In this document: piece by piece, positions 8,731 to 16,977 of the stretch
Layout of the letters: each line of letters opens with the position of its first letter
Position numbering within the stretch: the first letter of the stretch is position 1
Source: Aquisalinus luteolus
GTDB taxonomy: Bacteria; Pseudomonadota; Alphaproteobacteria; Caulobacterales; Parvularculaceae
Reading direction: 5' to 3'
Assembly (NCBI RefSeq): GCF_009712425.2
Contig: NZ_VCJR02000001.1
Coordinates: forward strand, 310,001 to 374,000
DNA length: 64,000 bases
The notes under the pieces: model-generated
What the model was told of the DNA's origin: nothing
The model's database searches: none
The model's input: the letters and a program-made list of their open reading frames with translations, nothing else
Position numbers and translations under genes: made by a program

Positions 8731-9606
8731 CTACCTTGTCGCAACAGGTGTCTCACCGGAATAGTCATAGAAGCCGCGGCCGGTCTTGCGGCCGAGCCAG
8801 CCGGCCTCGACATATTTCACCAGCAGCGGGCAGGGCCGGTATTTGGAATCGGCGAGCCCTTCATATAGCACCTGCATGATTGACAGGCAGGTATCTAGGC
8901 CGATGAAGTCCGCCAGCTCCAGCGGGCCCATGGGGTGATTGGTGCCGAGCTTCATGCCGGTGTCGATCGCGTTCACGGTGCCGACGCCTTCATACAGCGT
9001 GTAAATCGCCTCGTTGATCATCGGCATCAGGATGCGGTTGACGATGAAGGCCGGGAAGTCTTCCGAGATCGCCATTGTCTTGCCGAGCTTGTCGACCAGT
9101 GCCTTGCCCGCCTCGAACGTCTCGCGGTTGGTGGCGATGCCGCGGATGACCTCGACCAGCTTCATCAGCGGGACCGGGTTCATGAAGTGAAGCCCGATGA
9201 ATTTCTCCGGCCGGTCGGTAACGGCAGCGAGCGCCGTGATGGAAATAGAGGAGGTGTTCGTGGCGATCAGCGCATCTTTTTTGAGGTGGGCGCACAAATC
9301 GCGGAAGATTTTCTTCTTCAGCTCGGCGTTTTCGGTCGCAGCCTCGATCACCAGGTCGCAATCGCCGAGGCCATCAAGGCCCGTCGTCGTGTCGATGCGC
9401 CCCAGGGCGGTCGTCATGTCGCTTTCCGAGATCTGCTCCTTGGCGACCTGGCGGCCCATGTTCTTTTCGATGGTCTTCAGCGCCTTTTGAAGCTGGTCTT
9501 CGTTGATGTCGCTGATCGTCACGTCATAGCCGGCAAGGCTGAAGACGTGTGCGATGCCATTACCCATCTGACCTGCGCCAATCACCCCGATTTTGTTGAT
9601 TTGCAT
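8731..9606 (-). CDS. hbd: 3-hydroxybutyryl-CoA dehydrogenase
   Basis: The 291-residue enzyme interconverts 3-hydroxyacyl-CoA and acetoacetyl-CoA with NAD(P), in beta-oxidation and hydroxybutyrate metabolism. The N-terminal Rossmann motif is [16 protein letters not shown] (residues 7-22), followed by an acidic residue ending beta-2 (TISDIN). The catalytic His lies in [15 protein letters not shown] and an SSISIT motif precedes it. The C-terminal helical dimerisation domain is complete ([26 protein letters not shown]). In many alphaproteobacteria it directly follows etfA; here a roughly 2.5-kb insert separates them. A TTGCTGC-N3-GCAA motif lies 37 bases upstream. Confidence 0.95.
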   Translation of the reverse strand: MQINKIGVIGAGQMGNGIAHVFSLAGYDVTISDINEDQLQKALKTIEKNMGRQVAKEQISESDMTTALGRIDTTTGLDGLGDCDLVIEAATENAELKKKIFRDLCAHLKKDALIATNTSSISITALAAVTDRPEKFIGLHFMNPVPLMKLVEVIRGIATNRETFEAGKALVDKLGKTMAISEDFPAFIVNRILMPMINEAIYTLYEGVGTVNAIDTGMKLGTNHPMGPLELADFIGLDTCLSIMQVLYEGLADSKYRPCPLLVKYVEAGWLGRKTGRGFYDYSGETPVATR

Positions 9607-9642
9607 TTTTTTCTCCGATTTTTGCCGGACGATAACACCTTA

Positions 9643-9656
9643 TTGCGGTGCAGCAA
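9643..9656. promoter_or_regulatory. TGC-rich dyad (PhaR-like) upstream of hbd
   Basis: On the minus strand the site reads TTGCTGCACCGCAA, a TTGC-N6-GCAA dyad located 37 bases upstream of the hbd start. The core CTGC-N3-GCA resembles the CTGC-N3/4-GCAG sequence reported for PhaR of Paracoccus. The same core occurs before the SemiSWEET gene and before the acyl-CoA synthetase at 33510. That a PhaR-type regulator binds it is inference. Confidence 0.4.
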
Positions 9657-9748
9657 AGCATAACTCTCAGCTGTGTGTGGCCGTTTCTGCCACTTGGCAT
9701 ATTGCGCGAAGGTGCCTCGATACACATATATCTTTCGTGAGGTGCACT

Positions 9749-9862
9749 ATGGAAAAAATGAAGCAATTTCATCCTTTTGCCGGTGTGCTGACCAGCCTGT
9801 TCATCATTGCAGGCACTGTTGGCCTCTTGTCCGTCGCTGTCATTCTGGCCGGCTTTTACTAA
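9749..9862 (+). CDS. 37-residue single-helix membrane peptide
   Basis: A short frame starts at ATG with a GTGAGGTG ribosome-like site 5-12 bases upstream. The product begins MEKMKQFHPF and then has one hydrophobic helix (VLTSLFIIAGTVGLLSVAV) ending ILAGFY. The composition, with a charged head followed by a clean membrane segment, is unlike random frames in this GC-rich DNA. No family is recognised. Small inverted repeats follow the stop codon. It may be a small inner-membrane protein that tunes a neighbouring transporter, but that is speculation. Confidence 0.5.
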   Translation: MEKMKQFHPFAGVLTSLFIIAGTVGLLSVAVILAGFY

Positions 9863-9894
9863 GTCATCCCGAATGACTGCCCATGACACCGGTA

Positions 9895-9917
9895 CCGCCA
9901 TGAATAATTCATGGCGG
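9895..9917. repeat. perfect 10-bp inverted repeat (hairpin)
   Basis: CCGCCATGAA and TTCATGGCGG are separated by a 3-base loop. A smaller inverted repeat (AGTCAT/ATGACT, 9862-9878) directly follows the stop of the 37-residue gene. Neither is followed by a T-run, so this is a hairpin or binding site rather than a textbook terminator. Confidence 0.6.
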
Positions 9918-9970
9918 ATTGGCCGGGGACCCCTTGCCAACCACACCCATACGCTGTATCTATAAATTGA

Positions 9971-9987
9971 ATGCTGCAACGCAGCAA
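9971..9987. promoter_or_regulatory. TGC-rich palindrome (PhaR-like) before SemiSWEET gene
   Basis: TGCTGC-AAC-GCAGCA is a perfect 6-bp dyad with 3-base spacer and contains CTGC-N3-GCAG exactly. It ends 15 bases before the start codon of the transporter, next to the ribosome site, so a bound protein or an RNA fold here could block expression. The regulator is inferred from motif resemblance only. Confidence 0.45.
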
Positions 9988-10001
9988 AACAGGAGCAGAG
10001 T

Positions 10002-10313
10002 ATGACAATTGAACTTATCGGAATGCTCGCCGCCGTTCTGACGACGGCCTCTTTCGCCCCTCAAGCTATTCAGGTCCTTCGGACCAAGGAAACCGGTGCA
10101 ATCTCACTGGTTATGTACATCATGTTCACCACAGGTGTGCTGACCTGGTTCATCTATGGCCTGTTCATCGGCTCTCTGCCGGTGATCATTGCCAATGCCG
10201 TCACCCTGTTGCTGGCCGGGCTGATCCTGTTTCTCAAGGTCAACAGCCTGTTGCCGCGCGACTGGGCGGGACGCGCTCGCAACGTACTGTTCTCGCCTTT
10301 GCCCAGACTCTAG
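10002..10313 (+). CDS. SemiSWEET family sugar transporter
   Basis: The 103-residue protein has three predicted membrane helices and a PQ-loop motif in the first helix (TTASFAPQAIQVLRTK). ISLVMYIMF and TWFIYGLFIG follow, as in bacterial SemiSWEETs, which dimerise to form a sugar transport path. Length is slightly above the usual 85-100 because of a basic tail after the third helix. It has a good ribosome site (AGGAGC). It lies in the small insert between hbd and etfA. The sugar is not predictable. Confidence 0.88.
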   Translation: MTIELIGMLAAVLTTASFAPQAIQVLRTKETGAISLVMYIMFTTGVLTWFIYGLFIGSLPVIIANAVTLLLAGLILFLKVNSLLPRDWAGRARNVLFSPLPRL

Positions 10314-10354
10314 GAACACCCAGGCTTCAGGGAAAGTAATTCTGACAGTAAAAA

Positions 10355-10381
10355 GCCGCCCTTCAAGGGCGGCTTTTTTTT
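10355..10381. terminator. bidirectional intrinsic terminator
   Basis: A 7-bp GC stem (GCCGCCC/GGGCGGC, loop TTCAA) is followed by eight T on the plus strand and preceded by a run of A, so it can also end minus-strand transcription. It lies between the SemiSWEET gene and the convergent csbD-like gene. Confidence 0.9.
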
Positions 10382-10399
10382 GCAATGCGAGACGCAGAC

Positions 10400-10579
10400 T
10401 TACTTATCGTCGTCGGCCGCGTCTTTCACGTCACCGGCGGCCTTGCGAGCTTCGCCCTCGACCTTGTCTTTCTTGCCTTCGGCCTGAAGCTCTGCGTTGT
10501 CGGTCGCGGCGCCTGCGGCGTCCTTGGCGCGGCCTTCCATTTTCTTGGCTTCACCCTTGATGTGTTGTTCGTCAGTCAT
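10400..10579 (-). CDS. CsbD-like stress protein (copy 1)
   Basis: This 59-residue protein starts MTDEQHIKGEAKKMEGRAKD and has the CsbD pattern: GEAKKMEGRAKDAAG, then a second similar unit KVEGEARKAAGD. The composition is strongly charged and Ala/Lys/Glu-rich with no Cys or hydrophobic core. CsbD proteins are abundant general-stress proteins in several bacteria, with unknown molecular role. The start has a GGAGA ribosome site 5 bases upstream. A second copy lies at 11848-12033 beyond the hydrolase gene, and the two share a 28-base identical stretch, which points to duplication. Confidence 0.88.
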   Translation of the reverse strand: MTDEQHIKGEAKKMEGRAKDAAGAATDNAELQAEGKKDKVEGEARKAAGDVKDAADDDK

Positions 10580-10778
10580 GTCGATCTCCTTTCATCGCCT
10601 CGCTCCCTTGCTTTACCAACACGATGGCGGCGCCAGAGTTGCGTCTATCGACTTTGACGGAGTGGGTAATCACGGAATTTTCCCTGATTTTACATAAGCT
10701 TGAAAACATTCATGTTCTTAAGTCTTGCGCAGCCTGTAAACAGGTTTACATGATAAACCATAGCAAGGGAGAACTCTC

Positions 10779-11795
10779 ATGAAAGCACTGAAGATTGGTT
10801 TGGGCATTGTCGCGGGTCTTGCGGCAATTTATTTCGGGCTGGCGTCATGGCTGGTCTTTTCGCCTGGCGATGACCCTTTCGCCGATTACCCTATGGACGA
10901 GGCAAGCTGGCGCGGTATGCAGCAGGCGGGCGGTACGGTGATGACCCTTGATAAACCATTTGAGGAGCGGGTTTTTTCCGCCCGCGATGGCGAGCATCTC
11001 TTCACGCGTGTTTACGGTCCATCTACTGGCACGACTATCGTTTTCCTGCACGGCGTCGCGGCGGATTCGACCTATCTGAATAATGCTGCAGGGCTGTTGC
11101 ACGCAGCAACTAGGGCCCGGGTGATCACACCGGACATGCGCGGCGTAGGGCAGTCCGGCGGGGATCGATATACAGTAGACTATATCGGTCAGTATGAGGA
11201 TGACGTTGCCGACATGGTTGCCCAACTGCGAAAGGATAATCCGGATGAACGGATCATCCTCGCCGGACATTCCATGGGTGGCGGGGTCATGTTGCGCCAT
11301 GCTCTGCTGGATGATGCCGTTGCGCCCGATGCGTATCTGCTGTTCGCGCCGAATTTCGGTGAGGGGCCAACGCAGGCTGATCCGGCAGCGATGGATGAAC
11401 AGACACGGGCTTTCGTGCGGGCAATCGTCCATTTCGAGCTGAAGCGCTTCATTGGCCTGATCATGTTTGACAGTGTCGGCGTCAGCGCCCTCAACGACAA
11501 GCCGGTGCTGTACTTCAATGCGCCCCCGGAAATGCCGGCTTATTCCTTCTCGTCAGTGATGTCGGGCCAGCCGATCGCGCCTGCAGATACGTTTGTGGCC
11601 CTTGCAGCCATAGATGTACCGCTGCTGGTTCTGGTGGGAGAGAATGACGACACCTTCATCGCCTCGGCTTACGAGCCAATCGTGTCGGCAAACAGCGATG
11701 GTGAAACAGTGGTTGTGCCGGGACAAACCCATGGTGGGCTGATAAACGATCCGGCGGTCATGGACAGGGTGTCTGTCTGGATGGAGCGTTTCTAA
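10779..11795 (+). CDS. membrane-anchored alpha/beta hydrolase, lipase/lysophospholipase-like
   Basis: The 338-residue protein has an N-terminal membrane helix or uncleaved signal (residues 5-28) and an alpha/beta-hydrolase domain. The nucleophile elbow is GHSMGGG with Ser165, the oxyanion segment is FLHGVAAD, and the acid and His lie in VGENDDTF and GQTHGGL. The type resembles monoacylglycerol lipases or lysophospholipases (serine hydrolase subclass). The ribosome site GGGAGAA is good. It stands alone on the plus strand, flanked by two csbD-like genes on the minus strand. The substrate is unknown; a membrane lipid is plausible. Confidence 0.85.
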   Translation: MKALKIGLGIVAGLAAIYFGLASWLVFSPGDDPFADYPMDEASWRGMQQAGGTVMTLDKPFEERVFSARDGEHLFTRVYGPSTGTTIVFLHGVAADSTYLNNAAGLLHAATRARVITPDMRGVGQSGGDRYTVDYIGQYEDDVADMVAQLRKDNPDERIILAGHSMGGGVMLRHALLDDAVAPDAYLLFAPNFGEGPTQADPAAMDEQTRAFVRAIVHFELKRFIGLIMFDSVGVSALNDKPVLYFNAPPEMPAYSFSSVMSGQPIAPADTFVALAAIDVPLLVLVGENDDTFIASAYEPIVSANSDGETVVVPGQTHGGLINDPAVMDRVSVWMERF

Positions 11796-11817
11796 TATCA
11801 GCTTACGGAAGAATAAA

Positions 11818-11841
11818 GCCGCCCCGATATGGGGCGGCTTT
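11818..11841. terminator. intrinsic terminator (hydrolase/csbD copy 2)
   Basis: An 8-bp stem GCCGCCCC/GGGGCGGC with loop GATAT is followed by three T only. It lies between the stops of the convergent hydrolase and csbD copy 2 genes. The short T-run lowers confidence for strong termination. Confidence 0.7.
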
Positions 11842-11847
11842 GTCGTG

Positions 11848-12033
11848 TCAGTGTTTTTTCTTTGGCTTGGTGGCGTCTTTCAGGTCGCCCTTGGCCTTGC
11901 GGGCTTCGCCTTCCAGTTTGTCTTTCTTGCCTTTGGCCTGGAGCTTCGGATTGTCGGTCGCGCCACCGACGGCATCCTTCACGCGGCCTTCCATTTTCTT
12001 GGCTTCACCTTTGACATGATCGGTATTGGGCAT
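11848..12033 (-). CDS. CsbD-like stress protein (copy 2)
   Basis: This 61-residue protein begins MPNTDHVKGEAKKMEGRVKD and ends in a Lys-rich tail. I chose this ATG because GGAG lies 7 bases upstream; an ATG seven codons earlier would place that ribosome site inside the frame. The two-unit CsbD pattern (GEAKKMEGRVKDAVGG, then KLEGEARKAKGD) is clear. It is paralogous to the copy at 10400-10579, with an identical 28-base block in the DNA. CsbD proteins are general-stress proteins of unknown mechanism. Confidence 0.88.
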   Translation of the reverse strand: MPNTDHVKGEAKKMEGRVKDAVGGATDNPKLQAKGKKDKLEGEARKAKGDLKDATKPKKKH

Positions 12034-12137
12034 TTTCATCTCCATGGGGAACATTAGCGTCCCGGAGAAGAAACACCGACTCTGGGGAGCGGTTCGCAGG
12101 GCAAATATTAAAGTAACGATACAGATTAAACCTCATT

Positions 12138-12168
12138 AAAAAAGCCGGCGTCATGCGCCGGCTTTTTT
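12138..12168. terminator. bidirectional intrinsic terminator downstream of etfA
   Basis: The stem GCCGGCG/CGCCGGC with loop TCATG is flanked by A-run and T-run, so it can act on both strands. It follows the etfB-etfA operon, which is read on the minus strand. Confidence 0.85.
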
Positions 12169-12190
12169 GTCTTGATGGTGTCGCCTCGAT

Positions 12191-13120
12191 CTACAGCGCT
12201 TTTTCGAGTTCCGGCATCGCCTCGAACAGGTCGGCGACGAGGCCGTAGTCGGCGACCTGGAAGATCGGTGCTTCCTCGTCCTTGTTGATGGCGACGATGA
12301 CTTTGGAGTCCTTCATGCCCGCGAGGTGCTGGATCGCGCCGGAAATGCCGACGGCGATATAGAGCTCAGGCGCGACGACCTTGCCGGTCTGGCCGACCTG
12401 CATGTCGTTGGGCACATAGCCTGCATCGACGGCAGCGCGGGAAGCACCGACGGCGGCGCCCAGCTTGTCGGCGACCGGATAGATATATTTCTCGAAATTC
12501 TCGCCGGAGGCCAGCGCCCGGCCGCCGGAGATGACGATCTTCGCGCCCTGCAGTTCCGGGCGGTCGGACTTCGTCAGCTCTTCCTTGACGAATTCGGAGA
12601 TGGACGGGAATTCCGCCGCGCCGATGGTCTCGACACTGGCAGAGCCATCCATGGCCGGGGCATCAAAGGCCGTGCCGCGCACGGTGATGACCTTCTTGGC
12701 ATCCGAAGACTGTACGGTTGCGATGGCGTTACCGGCATAGATCGGACGCTGGAACGTGTCCGCGCTTTCAACGGCGATGATGTCGGAGACCTGCATCACG
12801 TCCAGCTTGGCGGCGACGCGTGGCATGTAATTCTTGCCGTCGGTGCCGGCCGGGGCCATCAGCACGTCATAGTCATCGGCCAGCGACAGGATCAGCGCCG
12901 CCATCGGCTCTGCCAGTTGCTTGGCGTAATGATCGTCTTCGGCGTGCAGCACCTTGGCAACGCCGGAGATCTTCGCGGCCTGCTCGGCGGCGGCACTGGC
13001 ACCGGATCCGGCGACAAGCACATGGATGTCACCACCGATTTTTGTTGCGGCACTGACGGTTTTCGCCGTCGCGTCGGAGAGGTGGTCGTTTGTGTGTTCG
13101 GCAATAACGAGAATGGTCAT
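12191..13120 (-). CDS. etfA: electron transfer flavoprotein, alpha subunit
   Basis: The 309-residue subunit binds FAD and passes electrons from acyl-CoA dehydrogenases to ETF-ubiquinone oxidoreductase. The N-terminal alpha/beta domain is followed by the C-terminal FAD domain, with VVSGGR-type [29 protein letters not shown] and the family signature ending in [20 protein letters not shown]. The length is normal. It starts 3 bases after the etfB stop, showing a coupled operon. The pair is terminated by the hairpin at 12138-12168. Confidence 0.97.
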   Translation of the reverse strand: MTILVIAEHTNDHLSDATAKTVSAATKIGGDIHVLVAGSGASAAAEQAAKISGVAKVLHAEDDHYAKQLAEPMAALILSLADDYDVLMAPAGTDGKNYMPRVAAKLDVMQVSDIIAVESADTFQRPIYAGNAIATVQSSDAKKVITVRGTAFDAPAMDGSASVETIGAAEFPSISEFVKEELTKSDRPELQGAKIVISGGRALASGENFEKYIYPVADKLGAAVGASRAAVDAGYVPNDMQVGQTGKVVAPELYIAVGISGAIQHLAGMKDSKVIVAINKDEEAPIFQVADYGLVADLFEAMPELEKAL

Positions 13121-13123
13121 GGC

Positions 13124-13873
13124 TTACAGAACCCCCGCTTCGTTTTTCAGTTTTTCGACGAGATCGGCAACGCTCCCGACCTTGATACCGGCTTCGCGTT
13201 TCGGCGGCTCGGTCACTTTCAGGGTCTTCAGGCGGGCGGTGATCTCGACGCCGTAATCGGACGGCGATTTCTTGTCGAGCGGCTTCTTCTTGGCCTTCAT
13301 GATGTTTGGCAGCGAGGCATAGCGCGGCTCGTTCAGGCGAAGGTCGGTGGTGACGACCGCCGGCAGGTTCAGGGCGACCGTTTGCAGGCCGCCATCGATC
13401 TCGCGGGTAACATGCAGCTTGTCGCCTTCCTTGGTGACGGCTGACGCGAACGTTCCCTGCGGCCAGCCCATCAGGGCGGCGAGCATCTGGCCGGTCTGGT
13501 TGCAGTCATCGTCGATCGCCTGCTTGCCCATGACGACCAGTTGCGGGCTTTCTTCCTCGCAAACTTTCGCCAGCAGCTTGGCAACCGACAGCGGTTCGAC
13601 GGTTTCGGTCGTCTCGATCAGGATCGCGCGGTCGGCGCCCATGGCGAGGGCCTGGCGCAGCTGGTCCTGGGCTTTCTCAGGGCCGATGGTGACGGCGATG
13701 ACTTCTTCTGCCGTACCGGCCTCTTTCAGGCGCACGGCTTCTTCGACGGCGATTTCGTCGAACGGGTTCATCGACATTTTCACGTTGGCGAGGTCGACAT
13801 CGGACTGGTCGGGCTTGACCCGGACCTTGACGTTATAGTCGATCACGCGCTTGACGGGGACGAGGACTTTCAA
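13124..13873 (-). CDS. etfB: electron transfer flavoprotein, beta subunit
   Basis: The 249-residue subunit pairs with EtfA and holds the AMP site. Visible motifs are [16 protein letters not shown] at the start, [17 protein letters not shown], and [17 protein letters not shown]. The C-terminal arm ([20 protein letters not shown]) is the family signature. It is the first gene of the etfBA operon. A CTGC-N3-GCGC sequence about 50 bases upstream is a weak version of the TGC-rich motif seen before hbd. Confidence 0.97.
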   Translation of the reverse strand: MKVLVPVKRVIDYNVKVRVKPDQSDVDLANVKMSMNPFDEIAVEEAVRLKEAGTAEEVIAVTIGPEKAQDQLRQALAMGADRAILIETTETVEPLSVAKLLAKVCEEESPQLVVMGKQAIDDDCNQTGQMLAALMGWPQGTFASAVTKEGDKLHVTREIDGGLQTVALNLPAVVTTDLRLNEPRYASLPNIMKAKKKPLDKKSPSDYGVEITARLKTLKVTEPPKREAGIKVGSVADLVEKLKNEAGVL

Positions 13874-14028
13874 GGCATTTTCTCCTTCAGGTCGTTGTTA
13901 CGAGGCGAGAGTGGCAGGCTGGTCCTGCACTGCGCCGGATTGTTGCCCGGCACCCTAGTCGGGCCGTCCGGGCTTTTCAATTCGCGTATGCAGCAGATCA
14001 ACCAAACTCAGCCCAAGATCATCCCTGA

Positions 14029-14604
14029 TCATCGAGGCCGGTTCGCACCAGGCTGCCACAGCGTCTCTTCGCCTGTGTCACGGGCGAGCTGGCGGGCCGC
14101 GACAAACAGGAAATCAGACAATCTATTCAGATAGGTCGCGATGTGACGCGAGACAGCCTTGTCGCTGTCGTTCTCGATCAGCAGCCAGACATCCCGCTCG
14201 GCCCGCCGGGCGATGGCGCGGGCGAGATGGGCATTCGCCGCAGCGGCATTGCCAGCGGGCAGGATGAAGGATGTGAGTGGCGGAATGGTTTCATTCACCG
14301 CGTCGATGCGCTCCTCCAGCCAGGTGACCTGCTCCGGCGTGACGCGCAGCGCGCCCTCCAGCTCGCCCGGTGTCGCCAGATCGGCGCCGAGGTCGAAAAG
14401 GTCGTTCTGGATTGCGCCGAGAGGTTTTGAGAGGTCGTGACCGGCTGGCAGGGCGGCCAGTACCATGCCGATGGCAGCATTCAACTCGTCGACAGAGCCC
14501 ATGGCCCCGACGCGCGGATGGGTCTTGGCCACACGGTCACCGGTAACGAGACCGGTGGTGCCGTCATCGCCTGTACGGGTATAGATCTTGGTCAGTTTGA
14601 CCAT
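14029..14604 (-). CDS. ATP:cob(I)alamin adenosyltransferase, PduO type
   Basis: The 191-residue enzyme makes adenosylcobalamin, the cofactor of mutases such as methylmalonyl-CoA mutase. The ATP-binding signature YTRTGDDGTTGL is at residues 8-19. The conserved Arg/Glu helix (RRAERDVWLL) and NRLSDFLFVAAR near the C-terminus are present. It lies between the HIG1 gene and etfB on the same strand, the usual alphaproteobacterial order. This links it to propionate/odd-chain fatty-acid breakdown, though no mutase gene is in the window. Confidence 0.93.
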   Translation of the reverse strand: MVKLTKIYTRTGDDGTTGLVTGDRVAKTHPRVGAMGSVDELNAAIGMVLAALPAGHDLSKPLGAIQNDLFDLGADLATPGELEGALRVTPEQVTWLEERIDAVNETIPPLTSFILPAGNAAAANAHLARAIARRAERDVWLLIENDSDKAVSRHIATYLNRLSDFLFVAARQLARDTGEETLWQPGANRPR

Positions 14605-14617
14605 GGAAGACCGCCGA

Positions 14618-14821
14618 TCAGTTGCCTTGCGTCAGCAGCCACAGGAACAGCATCATCAGGGCGATAGCGATCGCCTGGAACAGGACGCGCAGCCGCATCA
14701 GGCGGTTGGAATTATTCTTCGCGAATTCCCCGCCCCTGGCGAGGGAATAGATGCCAAATCCGAGGGCACCCAGTGTTGCCAGCATGGCTATGGGGATCAG
14801 GACATATTGCAAAAAGCTCAT
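14618..14821 (-). CDS. HIG1-domain twin-transmembrane protein
   Basis: The 67-residue protein has two membrane helices (residues 5-27 and 46-64) joined by a loop with NNSNRLMRLRVLFQ. This matches the HIG1 signature in hypoxia-induced/Rcf proteins, which bind cytochrome c oxidase and respiratory supercomplexes in mitochondria. In alphaproteobacteria such proteins are often encoded near the PduO-etf genes, as here, 13 bases upstream of the adenosyltransferase start. A role at the oxidase is plausible because a complete oxidase operon is 5 kb away, but it is inferred. Confidence 0.85.
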   Translation of the reverse strand: MSFLQYVLIPIAMLATLGALGFGIYSLARGGEFAKNNSNRLMRLRVLFQAIAIALMMLFLWLLTQGN

Positions 14822-14925
14822 CGGTCTTACCTTTTTTCCTTGCCCCTTATATGTGTCTTTCAGGGCAAAGGGAAAGCCGCGCGCATGGTCGCAGCTTTGA
14901 GTGCTGTGTGATGATGGGCAGCCGC

Positions 14926-16836
14926 CTATTGACCGCCAGCACCGTCCTGGGAGATCGTATCGACGGAAGAGGCGATGGCCCGGCGTTCCGACGGGTGCGG
15001 GGCAGCGACGCTGGCAAGCCAGGTCATGACATCGACATCAGGAGCCTCTGCCTCGCCCAGCCCGCCGCGTGAAGGCGGTGCATCTAGTGGTGAGCGCATC
15101 TGGTCGAGGGTGAAGCTCATCGAGACCTCATAGGTGCGGTCGATCTGGTTGCGGAGATATTTCTGGGCGTCGTACCAGTCGCGCTTCTCGTCCGTTTCCT
15201 CGCAGGTGGCGAGTTCAACGCCGCGGGCGCCCCAGCGCCGTTCCGGGCAGTGATAGGGGTCGAAAGACATGTCGAACAGGCGGTCCATGACAGACGCGAG
15301 CGTCAGCTTGACCAATGACCCATCCATCCGCTTGTAGGCAATGCGGCAGGCCTGCTCTTCTTCCTCGAAAATATGCAACAGCTCGGCTGCCAGCTCAGGC
15401 CCGTTCGGCCCGGCATCGGCGACCAGCTGGCGGCTGATCCGCATCAGGTCGCGGAAGGCGGTCTTCAGACGGGCATCGCGCGACGGCGTCGAGTAGGATT
15501 CCCAGTCACCATAGGTGCCATAGATATTCGGGGGCAGGCGACCGGGATGGTCTTTGAGGTGCAGCTTGTCGCGGATTGCCTGGTCGACGGCAACGCGGCG
15601 GGCACGTACGTCGGAGCAGAGGCCCTGAAGCGCTGCCCGCATCTCGTAGCTCGGGTCGAACTTGTGATCCTGCTCGGCGAGGGCATACCGCACATAGTCG
15701 TAATACTGCATCGTGCGGCCCTGCCAGATGAATTCGCTGTTCTGCCAGTCGGTGACCGGATGCTCGCCATTGCCGTAATACTGGACGAGGGAATAGCCGG
15801 GCAGGCCGTCATTGCCCGCTGCCTCTATCCGCCCGCCAACATAAGTGCCGTCATCGCGCAGCTTCGCGCCGACAAGGCGGATCGGCCGCCAGGCCTTGAT
15901 GCCGCCGCCATGGTCCGGCCCGGTGCGCAGGAAGTTCGGGCCATAGAGCGTGCGCGTGACACTCATGTCCGGGTGGGAGGCGACGATCAGCGCGCGCCCG
16001 TCTTTCGTTACCTCATAGATCAGCCCGACATGACCGAAGACATCATAAGCGATCGAGCCCGGCACGACATGGTCGCGGGAGATTTCGACCGGGAAGAAAT
16101 CGTCATGGGTGCGTGAGCCATCGGGTTCCGGGTGTGTACGGAACATTGCAGTGGACACCTCGCCACCGATGCGCTGCAGCCATGTCGGCGCGTGGATCGG
16201 CCCGCTGCTGGCGGAGTCGATGACGACGCGCCGGTCGATGATGATATTGCCGCTATCCGAATAACGCAGGTCCTGGCCCGAGCCGTCGGCTGTCGCCACA
16301 ACATGCTGATAGGAGAAAGGCAGGCCGTTTTTCCACGCATAATAGGCGCGCAGGAAATAGGCCATGTCGGCGCAGTCGCCGAGATAAATGATTTCAGAGG
16401 ACAGGTCGCGATAAGGGTTCGCAGGGTCGCGGATGCATTCGTCGAGCGTCGAGCATTGCGAGCGGCCGATGGCGGTAACGAAGGCCTGATAGCCGCGCTC
16501 GTCGCCTTCGTCCCATTCGGTCTTGTATATGTGCCAGTAGTCGGTGGTGTTCCTTGCTGGCGGGATCAGCGCCATCAACTCGGCTGTATCGCCACCGAAC
16601 AGCTGTTCGGGTGGCTTGATTTCATTGCTGATGATGCGGTTAGGATTAACCGGTGCAGGATCCACCGGAGAGGAGGCCGGTATTGCAGGCGAAGGGGTCG
16701 GGCTCTCGACAGTGCCGTCCGCTGGCAGCAATGGCGGAAAGTCGAAACTATCGGCCTGATCCGACTGGGCATAGGAAAAGGCCAGCGTCGCGGTGGCGAG
16801 GCAGGCAAGTCCAGTAATCAGCCGTTTCAGTATCAC
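14926..16836 (-). CDS. exported papain-like (NlpC/P60- or transglutaminase-like) protein, unknown function
   Basis: The 636-residue protein starts with a signal peptide (residues 1-23, ending SYA). A Pro/Ser-rich linker (about 40-65) follows. The central region has a candidate thiol-hydrolase core: Cys155 at the head of a helix (LGDCADMAYFLRAYYAWK), His269 in a strand (FGHVGLIYEV) and a third polar residue near His288/Asp290. This Cys-helix, His-strand order fits papain-like NlpC/P60 or transglutaminase folds. The C-terminal 300 residues are helical with several Cys and no recognised domain. It may act on peptidoglycan or proteins in the periplasm. It is monocistronic on the minus strand. Confidence 0.7.
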   Translation of the reverse strand: MILKRLITGLACLATATLAFSYAQSDQADSFDFPPLLPADGTVESPTPSPAIPASSPVDPAPVNPNRIISNEIKPPEQLFGGDTAELMALIPPARNTTDYWHIYKTEWDEGDERGYQAFVTAIGRSQCSTLDECIRDPANPYRDLSSEIIYLGDCADMAYFLRAYYAWKNGLPFSYQHVVATADGSGQDLRYSDSGNIIIDRRVVIDSASSGPIHAPTWLQRIGGEVSTAMFRTHPEPDGSRTHDDFFPVEISRDHVVPGSIAYDVFGHVGLIYEVTKDGRALIVASHPDMSVTRTLYGPNFLRTGPDHGGGIKAWRPIRLVGAKLRDDGTYVGGRIEAAGNDGLPGYSLVQYYGNGEHPVTDWQNSEFIWQGRTMQYYDYVRYALAEQDHKFDPSYEMRAALQGLCSDVRARRVAVDQAIRDKLHLKDHPGRLPPNIYGTYGDWESYSTPSRDARLKTAFRDLMRISRQLVADAGPNGPELAAELLHIFEEEEQACRIAYKRMDGSLVKLTLASVMDRLFDMSFDPYHCPERRWGARGVELATCEETDEKRDWYDAQKYLRNQIDRTYEVSMSFTLDQMRSPLDAPPSRGGLGEAEAPDVDVMTWLASVAAPHPSERRAIASSVDTISQDGAGGQ

Positions 16837-16977
16837 TCTCTCAAGCCCCCAAAGCCCGCGACATGGTTACCCAACACTCACCATCTGTAACGGTTCTGGC
16901 AAGAGCCGTTAAGCGTGCGCCGCAAAAAAGAGGCCTCTGTGACCTGAAATCCTCGTGATCAGGGGTATCCTGCTGCT

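Noticed and set aside
12326-13444. A 372-codon open frame antisense to etfA and etfB
   Set aside because: It spans the junction of two well-supported genes and its product is a Gly/Asp/Arg-rich shadow.
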